Program-made: the position numbers and the translations under genes
Notes under the pieces: generated by a model
What the model saw: only the letters and a program-made list of their open reading frames with translations
Told to the model about the DNA's origin: nothing
Databases searched by the model: none
Shown: piece by piece, positions 12,101 to 24,100 of the stretch
Numbering within the stretch: position 1 is the stretch's first letter
Layout of the letters: each line of letters opens with the position of its first letter
From: Pictodentalium vernedei
Lineage: Eukaryota > Mollusca > Scaphopoda > Dentaliida > Dentaliidae
Length of the DNA: 64,000 nucleotides
Reading direction: 5' to 3'
NCBI GenBank assembly: GCA_031216915.1
Contig: CM062292.1
Location: 67,444,790-67,508,789, forward strand

Positions 12101-15100
12101 ACATGTTAGAGTTATGACCCTTGCTACACTTGGAAAACTTTCCGTATAAACATTTTACATTACACCTCAATTATTGATTGTTGGATTTTGATATCCTTTG
12201 GAGGAATTGACTAAGGCAGATGAGCAGCATTATGAGAAAACCCATGGAGCAGTATAACCTAAACTTGGCTTGGTAGCTTGGGGGTTGGGGGGCGGTAGCA
12301 ATATCCCAGTTGCTAAGCTACTGGTAAGGCCAACTATCCAGAATCGACTGGTAACAAAGGTTTTCATAGTGTACTGGGTACAGACAGTTGTGTTCAAAAG
12401 TAGCCCAGTTTGTGTTGGTATTGAGAAGAGGAAATCATATGTTGCAAGGAGGAAATATTCTCTGTACAATTAGTGTAGTGTGCGAGAAACTCTCTTCTGG
12501 AAACAATAGAAAATATAGATCTAACTAGGGTATATAGCTCACCAAGAGGTTGGTATTCTGTGTGACTCAAGGCTGCTGCTCAACATATATTTATATATTA
12601 CGATATGGAGCTGGCTGGTCGGGGACAGTTAGTTAATGTTTCTCCACCATGTACAGGTATTGTTCAATGGGACTGTTTGGGGTTTCTTCATATGAGGTTA
12701 AGGGTGGATGCACATACTAGTATGGGGTGGAAGTATGGTGAGGAAGCCATGTTCACACAACGACCTATGTATGCCTTAGTTATAGACCACATAACATGAT
12801 ACATTCCGGGACTGATATCAGACCAAGGTTACCCATTAATCTAACCAGTCAGAAAGCAGCATGGGAAACTTGGGGCAGCAGGTAGAAAAACCTTGCTAAG
12901 TCACTAAAAGTGGCATTAGACATGTTTCATGTGAAGAACCAAGAGAGGACTGACCAGTTCAGCCCTATGAGGTATTGGAGGTGAGGGCAATGCAAAGTGA
13001 GCTGGTAGTATGAGTGCCAAGGGCCAGTATGAGAAAAAGGATTACACAAGACTGTTATAAGTACAATGAAGGGCGGGGGAAGAGTATTCACACTGGTAAA
13101 GTCTCATCACCATTTGTGATGCACCTCTGATATGTCAACCAAGAGACAAAAGTCAGTTGATGGATTCAAAGGACAGAGACCCATATGAATCGTCAAGGGT
13201 GTCGCTTGATAAGTTAGCCATCCAAGGGAGTGTTTTCATATGACTCATTATACTCATTATGCCCAGGTCAGAAACTGGGAATAAGAGTATTTGAACAGTA
13301 ATGGAGTGTACCACAGATTGGAAGAAGTAGTACTTCTTTATATAAGCTAGATTGTTGCTGAAAATGTTGGGTGATTATATAGGCTGGGGGTGGTAGAGGC
13401 GGTAGAGGACACGTTTCTGGAAAGAATTTTACTCAACCAGCACTCAAGGTTTGCCATAGGTTGGGTAAATGAATTCTGCCATCTTTTAGTGGCCAGGTGA
13501 AAAGATGGGATCCTATATCACCCATCAATTGGCAGGGTTCGTACGCAAATGAAAAGTCTGTGAATTTGGACCCTTTCCTTCAAAAGAGCCTGAATTTGTT
13601 TATATCCTTGAAAAGTGCTTTCCACCACCTTCCTGGAAAAGTACTTGATTTTAGGTTACCTACAACCTTTGAGACCATAACATCAACCCTGTAGATATAT
13701 GATGACAAAATCGGTCAGTAACACACAAGGAATCACATCTTTTATCTCAGCAAAAAGATCATGAACAGGAATTCCCAGAATTTTAGTTAACGCCATAATT
13801 TTATCACTTGAATCTCTCTCCTTCTGAAGGATTCCCTAGGAAAGTTGACCAATTAGAATCATCCCCATTGCAAATAGACATACATTAGAAAAACTGCTGT
13901 TTATGTCTTCTTTTGCATACCTTTTTGTGTCGCCGCCCCACGAAGTGGGGTATCGACATATAGGGATTACTTTTGTCATCTTACGTCGTCTGCATCGTCC
14001 GTGTCACACTTTCTCTTATCCGCCACTCCTCTTTAACCTATGAATGGATTTTGATGAAACTTTCAGTGATTCTTTATCACATAATGGCATTGTGCACCTC
14101 CTATTTTATTTTTTGATCTGCTGTATTTTTTCCAGAGTTATGCCCCTTTTCTACTTAGAATTCTGTCTGAAACGCCAGGCGACACACGTCTTCCATGGAA
14201 GACTCACATCTAAGTTCATTTGATTTCATTGCATGATGGCGTACTTGAAGTGCGAGGAATTCAAGTGATATACACTTCTAAAAATTCAAAACACTTCTTT
14301 TTGGACCCGGAATAGTTACTAGAAGTATATAAAATATACAGCTTTTTAGTCGAGTTGTGACGAAGTCAAACTCGACTTATAGTTTGGTGAATGGCGGGCG
14401 GGCGGGTGTCCGGGCGGGTGGGTGGGCGTAAACAATTGGTTTCCGGATGATAACTTGATAGTGGTTCAACTCACATTCATTAAACTTCATACGTAGGTTG
14501 GTCTTGGTGGGAGGAAGAACCCTATTGATTTTGGACATGCTACGTCGAAGGTCAAGGTCACAGTGACCTTGAACGTAGTAAATCTTAAACAATTGGTTTC
14601 CGGATGATAACTTGATAATGGTTCAACTCACATTCATGAAACTTCATAGGTAGATTGGCCTTGGTGAGGGGAAGAACCCTACTGATTTTGGACTCGCTAC
14701 GTCAAAGGTCAAGGTCAACGTGACCTTGAACATAGTAAATCACAACAGTTCCTTTCCGGATGATAACTTGATAGTAGTTCAACCTACATTCATGAAACTT
14801 CATAGGTGGGTTGGCCTTGGTGCGAGGAAGAACTCTATTGATCTTGGACTCACCAGATCAAAGGTCAAGGTCACAGTGACCTTTAACATAGTATATCGCA
14901 ACAATTGGTTTCCGGATGATAACTTGATAGTGGTTCAACCTAGAGTCATGAAACTTCATTGTGACGAAGTCAAACTCGACTTATAGTTTGGTGAATGGCG
15001 GGCGTCTGGGCGGGCGGGCGTAAACAATTGGTTTCCGGATGATAACTTGACAGTGGTTCAACCTACATTCATGAAACGTCATAGGTAGGTTGGCATTTGT

Positions 15101-18100
15101 GCAAGAAAGAGCCCTATTTATTTTGGAATCACTAGGTCAAAGGTCAAGGTCACAGTGACCCTTCACATAGTAAATTGTAAACAATTGGTTTCCGGACGAT
15201 AAGTTGATAATGATTAAACCCACGTTTGTGCTGTCACAACTCGACATTGGATCGGTGATCCTATTGGCATTTTATTGATATAAAAATAAGGGTGGTATTT
15301 TATGACAAGTGATGAACCGATTATCAAAACTTGCTACGAACTGATTACCGATTATTTATCTGCTGATTATGCCGATTTTGATGTTGATTGCAATGGTTGA
15401 AATAAGATCCAGAAGAACATCTGTTAGTGCCTGTTATACTGCAGAATTTCGTTGATAAATCACCAATTACAAAACATTAATACCATATAAGTTCTTAGAG
15501 TATGCATGTATAATGCTGGGCAATATTAACCAAAATAATATTTGCATTTTTGGGAGGTGGGGTTTGGGAAGATCGCTCTAAATGATACAATCACACGGTA
15601 TTGTTCTCTTGTGATGATTGTGTGTTATTCTGGTAAATAGTGTTAATGCAGTTTTGTGTAAGAACACTTGGCTGTATTAACCAGGAAGATACTGAGCACA
15701 CATACTTTGTGTCTCAATTGAATAATAACTTTGATGTTAATGTGTGTTGTGAAGTTGTATGGCGCATTGTTTACAGATACACACACGACATCAGAATATA
15801 TCAACATTGGAGAGAAACATCAAGGGAGGTAAGTGAATTAAAAAATTAACCTGACAAACTGAAAATATGTTTGTGACAGTCATTTGACCTACATGTTGCG
15901 TAACAATCATCTGTCATTAAAAAAAGAGTGTTTTTTAGTTTTTCACCAATTTTAATTTCTTATTGTATTGTGATGCTTGCATCATGATGTACTACAGACT
16001 ACCGACTGAACACATTTTATTTATATATGTATCCAATGCAACATTGTACAGCTCCATGATTGAAGACCAGTGACTTCGATCAACTGGGAATAGTGGCGAT
16101 CTCGTACCGACTGCTGATGGTAAATTCCGTAATATCTCGACTCTACAAAACCTTAAATAATCTGATATGCACTACACACGTTTTTAATTGGGAAACTTTA
16201 TTGAAATGGCTAGATATCAAAGAGTTTTTAGTAGTCAATGTTAAATATAGAATAACCAGAAACTGCTGGTTTTTAACTGCCGGTTGTAATAATTGCCGAT
16301 GCCCCATAACCGGTCAGTTCCGATTGTCGATTCCAATTATCGATTCATCACTATTGATGACAAACCACAGATGATTAATTAAGTTTATTGGAAGTGGGTT
16401 TCAAAAAAAAAAAATGCAATCCTCTCATCTTGACTAAAAAATGAGTTGAGTATTTTTTCAAGCATCATTGAAATATTATTTACAAAAACTCAGATTTTTC
16501 ATTTTATAAGGTAGGTGGTGAAAAGAATTTTGCATTTGGTGAAATAATTCTTTTAAAAGTTGTTTTTTTGGCATTTCCTAATTTTGTGTCATATTAAATA
16601 TGATACAAAATCGGTTTGATGTGACAGGTCGCCCTAACAGTACATGTATGCACTGTAGCACCAAGCCAGAAAATAAGCAGACTGACATCTGCAAAATGAG
16701 GTCCCCAGAGGATGAATTTAGTGATGCTACCCTGCACAGCAGGGTAGCATCACTAAATTTACCCTCTGTGAACCTCAATCTGAATCAGGGTCTCAAAACT
16801 AAACAGGAGTAGGTACCCAGAGGATAAATTGGCCCACTATATGGGATAGCATCATCAAATTCACCCTCTGGGGACCTCATTCTGCAAATGTCAGACTGCT
16901 TATTTTCTGGCCTGTGCAGCACACAATAATAATCCTTGAAAATCATTAACACTGTCCTTGAAAAGTGTTTAAATTTGATTCTCAGATATCCATCTAAACC
17001 CTGAGTAGAGTAGGAAAGTTGTTGAATGGTTCGATGGTGGAATGAAGCCAAGCTCGGAAAGGCTATGTTTGGAATAGTCCAAAGTTAGGGATTACTATTC
17101 TGTAATAATTTTGCAAACCTGCAACGAGGTCCTCCAGACAAGGTGTGAGTTCTCTCCCTCAGAGATTAGAGGAGACACAGCGAGAAACCAGCGAGGCAGA
17201 CCTGTCAAAATAGTCATGTATGAATTTGTTGTAAAGATGCGGGGGGTGGGGGGGGGGGGTGGATCTAGCCCAATGCTAGTGACTGATCAAAAAAACTAAT
17301 GGTGAGTTAAGTTTGGATAGTTGATAAAGAAAGACGAATGCCTGCAATATAAATTTCAAGACGACCATTCCCACCACTGAGCTGATGCTGATGAGGTGAT
17401 AAATTAAATTTGTAATTTTACATGAGAAAGCAGGTAAGTAAAATTCTGAGTGACAGAATATGTTATTTGAATATTTTATTTTAATCATTTGGCTATTCAG
17501 TAAACTGTGAAAAAATTGAACTGTGGGACATTCTGGTACTGTAAATGAGTAACTTATCGATTCCCTTCCTATGGGACAGGTGATTGAAAAATTACTTTTG
17601 ATGTTTGTTATACTTTGTTTAACCCTTTACCTAACATGAAAAGCAGACGACACTTGCAAAAACAAAATTCTTGAATAACTAATTTTTTTCATTTTTTGTC
17701 TCAAAAACATAGGTTATGACCCCTCGTTGGAATGAGCTCGACGAGCTCGTTCCAACGAGGGGGTCATAACCTATGTTTTTGAGACAAAAAATGAAAATAT
17801 TTTGAAAATTAATTGGCAATATTTGAGAATAGCGCTGGCCGGTTTTAGCCGTTACGTTGGGTAAAGGGTTAAAAACATACATAAATTTTGATAATCTACC
17901 AGTAATAAGATTGAAATTTATGTTCTTGAATTTATGTTTAGTTTAACTTGACAGTCAAGATAAGCTATTGCCATCATGCGTGCAGAAGTGAGTCTGTTCA
18001 CATATTCTTTAACACCGGCAACACTCCGTAGTTTACGTCTGATCATCATGCAGGTTCTTGGTCATGTCTAGATGAGAATGTCCCATTTTGGTTGTGATCA

Positions 18101-21100
18101 GTCAACCGTAACAGCTACTTGGGCCCGAAACACAAAAACCTTTAGCACAGTCTACAGGTTGTATTTATGAAGGGATTTTATTGTAGCTTGGTAGGATGAC
18201 TCCGTATAATGTCTAGACAAGAACGTCCTATTTTGGGTGAGTTCAGTCAACCATGATGGCCACAGGGGCATGTTACCTAGATTCCTTTAGAACAGTCTAC
18301 AGGTTGCATTTATGAAGGGATTTCATTGTAAATTGGTTGGATGACTCGGTATAATATCTGAATGAGAACGTACTATTTTTGCTGTGATTGGTCAACTGTG
18401 ATGGCCACACGGGCACGTTACCTAGATTTGTTTAGCACAGTCTACAGTTCATATTTACGAAGGGATTTCATTGTAACTTGGTAGGATCACACGTTTTGGA
18501 ATGATTTTTCAGTAACATGGTAACTTTGGTTGACATACCTTAACTGCGAGGGCCACATCAACCCAGGCCTCAATTCTTTAGTACAGTCTACACCTCAAAT
18601 TATTCTTCTTGAAAAAATATCATGTAGGGTACAGAACTTAACATATTCTCAATTATCACAATTCTTGTCTTATTTCATAATCCTTTCATAAATATTGAAC
18701 ATTGTCCTTTTCATCAAACACTACACACAGTCAAGTTAAGTTGCAGTGTCATTGACATTTTCATTTGTTTGGCTCAATCAGTTTATTTTTTAGGTAGATA
18801 TGATATTTGTTTCAAATGTATATGATTCAAAACTTGTCAGTGAAGTTCGGAAAGAGTTAGGAGAGAAAACTAATATTAAAGTGATATCCAAAATAAGTTC
18901 AAGAACTGGAATACAGAGGTAAGATATCTTAAATAATATGTAACGGCAAAATATTAACCCTTTGCTAACAAATTGGCTGCATCCTAGTTTATCTTCCCCT
19001 CATCAAAGAACCACCCGCCTCAACCACCCCCACCAAATATTTTTTGGTCCTTTTCATTTAACCACAGAAATCTTTTAGGAATTTGGTTTTATACCTATTT
19101 GTTATTTTAAAAGAATCAAATATTGCACATCACAAAACTCAGAAAGTAGTGCTAGGGAGGTGTGAAAAAATTCATTCATTTCTTGAAGGATTTTCATAAA
19201 TATACTTTTGTTGCTGTGCTGACTGTGTTCAAATAATGTTGTTTCAACCCAAAGCTAAAATTAAGGTGAGTATGGTTGAAGGCCTTTAATTTGAATTCAA
19301 CAGTCAACAGTAATATTATTTACATTGTGACCTGCATATCTACCTCCAGCTACCCAAAAGCCCCTCCTCCCCCCCCCCCTCCCCATGCCATCCTCCCTTC
19401 TCCACTTGAACTTCCAGGTCAGGAATATGTTTGGAGCTCAAATCATTCTTTGGGAGACTTGAGAATTTCATACATTTTCACACTTTTCAAGATTCACTGT
19501 TCACATGTTGGGTGGGAAGATATTGTGACCTGCAGTACCAACACCAACATCCCTCCCTTTAACCCTCCCCCTGCCCCCCTCCCCACCCCTCCACCACACA
19601 CACACACCTCTGAAATTTCCAATTCGTGAACATTTTCTGGGCTCAAATCATTATTTGGAATAGAATTCCATCCATATTCAGCCATATTCACCATTTTCAA
19701 AACTCATTGTTCACAAGTTGGTTAATCTATACAAAGAAGTGGATTTGGGTAAAAGTGATATATCAGATGAAGTTGGAAAAGGCATCAAATGGCCTTGAAT
19801 AAAGCGCCCAGCAATGTGCTTTCTCATTTGATGAGTATTAAATTTTATTTTGTCAATGTCACCATGAACAGCATGTGCAAACTAGGCTATCCCCACTCCC
19901 ACCTGAAAATCAATATTGTATAAAAAGAAGCCATTTCACTCTTTAAAATCTAATTTTACTGTCTAAAATAAATCCTCTTAAACCATTGAACAGATTTCAT
20001 TGAAACTTTCAGACATTCTTTTACATGCATTGCAGATGTGCACCTCCTATTTTCTTTTCAGATATTTTCATATTTACAGTTCCCCATATTCACAAATGGT
20101 CTTTGTCAATTCAGGTTTTGGTATGGTAAATGGTTTGGTCTTTGAAAGTTATATGCAACTAACAGGATTATTCAAGCAAGAAGTATCCCATTACATGGAC
20201 TGCACTATAATATGTTATTTTACAACATTCTATCAAAGAGTCCTCTCCAACAGCATCACACATAAAACTCGTCAGTGAAAGCAAATATATTATAAATTAT
20301 TGTAATGAATTGACGGTAACCAGGTCTAAGGTTTGTGGCTCGGAGATTATGTTCGAAGTGTCGAGGTTGAACATATATCCTCCGATCTGCAAACCTCAAA
20401 CCATGTTACCGTCAACTAAACACAATTACGTATGTGTTCCAGTAAGACACTACCCATAGCCCAAAACCTACATTGTGAAAAACACAAGAGGTTTATGTAC
20501 TGAACCTGTGATGGTTAAAAGTTGCCTCCTGTGAGGCAACGATCACAGGTTTAGTAAATAAACCTCTCGTGTACCCATGATGGCACTGGATAATTAATCA
20601 GTAAACCAGATAAACTCATTCCATCTTAGTTCAGATCATAAATCGGTTTGTAATTTAAACAACACTTTATCCAGAACACTGTCTGCTGCACATTTGAAAA
20701 ATCCAGAAACAATGAAGCTGCTTGCTGGCCACTCTGTGGATGAAGCAATTACGAAACGGGCGACGTCATTTCAAATATTTCGCATTGTGATGTCAGACGG
20801 TAACATTTGCTTCTGGAGCCATAAACATAAAAGAAACTATGCCCGCTCTCATCCAATCAGAGAGCGGGGATTTTACTCTTGTTGGAACATTCAAAGATAT
20901 TATTTTTCCATTCAAGAATTAATCTCAGCACTAAAGCTGTTTTGTAGATATCTGAATAGTCAGTGATTATCTCTCAAACCACCAATCAAATCTGATGCTG
21001 CAATTGCTTGGACCCATTCGAGCCCTTAAAAGTGCAAACAGAATGGTTTGCTTTTCAGATCAACTTAAATATTTCATTTGGTTCTGACTGATTCAACCTA

Positions 21101-24100
21101 AAAATACCATAAACATTAATTTTCTTCGATTCAATTCACAAATGTTTGATGACATTATCTTAACTATTGGACAGGTTTGTTTACTAAGTATTAGGAATGA
21201 AAACTCATCACAGTTGTGTTTTGTGATTGGCACCACATAGTTCCACTAACTGTGTTAATATCTTGATGCTTTCAAAGTGAATTTAAATATCAGATACCTA
21301 GAGCATGACCTAACCAGTAATGGAGGCAATTTTGGTTAAGTGAGGAGGGCTGATTTGGCAACCTTGTTTTAATGTGGGTCACATTTATAAACATCATCAA
21401 CTACAATATTTGTCGACTTAAATGTTTTTTTTTTTATTTTGTTTTATTTAGATTTGATTGTATAGCAGCACTCTCAGATGGATTGTTGATAGCAAGAGGT
21501 GATCTTGGAGTTAATATTGTTCCTGAAAAAGTTTTCTTGGCCCAGAAAAAAATAATTGCTATGGCAAATAAATTGGGCAAGCCTGTCATATGTGCAACAC
21601 AGGTGAGTTTCATGACTGTACATAGCTCTGGTGCAATCTGGTGCAGGTTGTCTTTTTCACTTTACACAATAATGGTCTTCTTTAATATTTCATTGTTGCA
21701 GTTTGTTGAGGTAGTGAGAACTCATTATATTTGTGAATAATTTTTATGTGTACCCATACTATGTGTGTGACCATCCGTCGTTCGTCCATCCTTTGTCTGT
21801 CCGTCTGTTCGTCTGTCTGTCCATCCATCTGTCTATCCGGCGTCCGTATCCATTTCTTTGTCATTCGATAACTTGAAAAATTTTGCTTGGATTGTCAAGT
21901 TACTTTATATTTGTGTTCAGGTTACTGATGTGCTAAGCTGTATAGGTTTTGGTGTGAATCGGATAATTTGATCCTGAGATATTAACCCTTTATCCTTCAA
22001 ATTGAAAATTCCTCCAATCCCTTTGGCATTCGATAACTTGAAAAATGTTACTTGGATTGTCAAGTTACTTTATATTTGTGTTCAGGTTACTGATGTGCCG
22101 AGCTGTATAGTTTTTGGTGTAAATCTGTTATTTTGATCCTGAGATATTAACCCTTTATCCTTCAAATTGAAGATTCCTCCAATCCCTTTCGCATGAGATA
22201 ACTTGAAAAATATTGCTTGGATTGTCAAGTTACTTTATATTTGTGTTCAGGTTACTGATGTGCTGAGCTGTATAGTTTTGGTGTAAATCTGATAATTTAA
22301 TCCTGAGATATTAACCCTTTATCCTTCAAATTGAAAATTCCTCCAATCCCTTTCGCATGAGATAACTCAAAAAACATCAATCCGATTGTCATGTTACTTT
22401 ATATATTTATTCAGGTTACTGATGTGCTGTGCTGTATAGTTTTTTATGTAAATCTGATAATTTGATCCGGAGATATTAACCCTTTATCCATAAAATTAGA
22501 CACTCCTCCAATCCATTACTATATGTAACCATACCTTGTATGGTGTACATTATGTCAGCATCCGTGGTGGCCCTCCGTCATACAGCTTTCTATTAATTGC
22601 GCGTATGGGTACACATCTGACGATTATCGGCCTATTTTTCAGATTTGCTGGAATTTATTTTAAAATATAACTACATCAGTGATTGGCAACCCAACTTTCA
22701 TTAGCATCCTTTAGTGATTGACCAACAAGCAAAATGACCTGTCATCCAGAAGGTCAATGATCCACTTGAATGTTGGCCAATATCTGATTCCGATGTAGAA
22801 TTATTGATACTTTTAGTGGACGTGGACAATGAGCATTAACCCCCTTTCTTAGGAGAGGGAGATAGGAGATGAATAATGTATGCTCCCCCCATCATACGAC
22901 CCTGACAGTCAGCACTGATGGTCGAAATCAGTTTTAATTCTTCAAAATCAACATACTCAATTAGCATATTACGGAATTAGGTAAGGCCATAAAAAAGAAC
23001 CTCTGTTTCTCAGGCCCGCGTGCATGGTCATTTTTGGTGTGCATGCAACCTTTTTATGACACCAAAAAAATCTTCAAAAAATTTGAGATATTGTGCTCAT
23101 TTCGGTAAATCGATATCGATGCGTTCGCAAATTTCAAATTAACACACTTCAAGCTTTTTCTACATCATACCTTAATAAAGTGGGTGGGTTTTAGCAATAT
23201 TCACGACAGAAAGTGTTTTATTCTGTAAAAGGTAAGTCATAATGACAGCAAGAAGGAAGGTGTCTTTCAGTCTGACAACAAACAGTCACAAAGGGGAATG
23301 GTTGATTCGCACCACGTTTGATTCGCACCAACCCTCAGAAAGTCTGCAAAGTCAGGTGCTATGTTGAATGGAACACAGTCTCCTGGCATTTATTTTTAGT
23401 AACATTTGTATTGTAAATGGCTGTCATTGGGAATTTGTGTACTGTTATTTGAAACCGTTACGAGTTTCCCAGTTAATTTAAATAAAAACATTTGAGATGC
23501 AGGATAATTGGATAACTAATATAGTAACCGTTGCTTGATATAAAAGTAACAGTCATAGTTGAAAATAAATCGCATATAGGCAGGTTTGTGCGGTCGAATT
23601 GGTTAATAAAAACACGCAAACATTCGTTTTGTATTTCATTTTCAGATTTAAAAAAAATATGATTTATGGATGAACTGCCCGTTCAAATGGGTTGCGATAA
23701 TTTTGAATATAATGGGGAAAAATTGCGATTCACGATTTTATTAGGCGGGTTGTGAAAAGATTTTTTTTTTGGAAAAATAAATCTCTGAACGTTGGCACTT
23801 CGACATTTGATTTGTCCCAGAGACGTTTCAACCCGAGACGTTTCACCCACGAGGCATTTCGTGACCTTCATCCTGTGTAATAATTTTCACGTTTCACTGA
23901 AAAAACAGACATTCAAACCCCACTTCATTTACGACCCAACACCCCTGTGGTGAATAACCAATATATTTTTAAATTTTGCGTGGTCCACCAGGTGTTTGGG
24001 TGGGGGTCAAATTACCACAAACAACCTCTCGGGGAGAAAATAAAAAGAAAAAAAAAAAAACGCCCGCCCGCATGCTTTTTTGGAAAAAATGGCCTGAGAA

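Larger units (their letters stand above)
9997..18793 (+). other. Pyruvate kinase intron b-c (8.8 kb)
   Basis: It contains Helitron-like arrays (10243-11010, 11443-12230, 13926-14210, 14347-15250, 18048-18610), hAT-like elements (11015-11220, 15307-16353, 16662-16914) and a TTAA element (17619-17872). The stretch 12230-13530 has no recognisable repeat or gene. A CAGGGTTCGTACG fragment with TTGAAAAGT motifs lies at 13535-13680 and resembles the repeat at 40215. The stretch 16920-17600 contains a short poly-G run near 17241-17259 and little else. Confidence 0.6.
18919..21451 (+). other. Pyruvate kinase intron c-d (2.5 kb)
   Basis: A 33-bp relic of the main TTAA family (18954-18986) lies just after the donor. 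A C-rich low-complexity pair (about 19365-19400 and 19550-19610) sits in two related units that contain TTTGGAGCTCAAATCATT and ATTTTCACACTTTTC, repeated near 19430 and 19630. A pogo-like MITE lies at 20077-20206, an inverted repeat at 20311-20414 and a dispersed repeat at 20435-20889. The stretch 20900-21440 shows nothing else. Confidence 0.55.

Noticed and set aside
16060..16374. A 104-codon frame
   Set aside because: It lies inside the hAT-like element 15307-16353, is disrupted in the sister copy and has no recognised domain.
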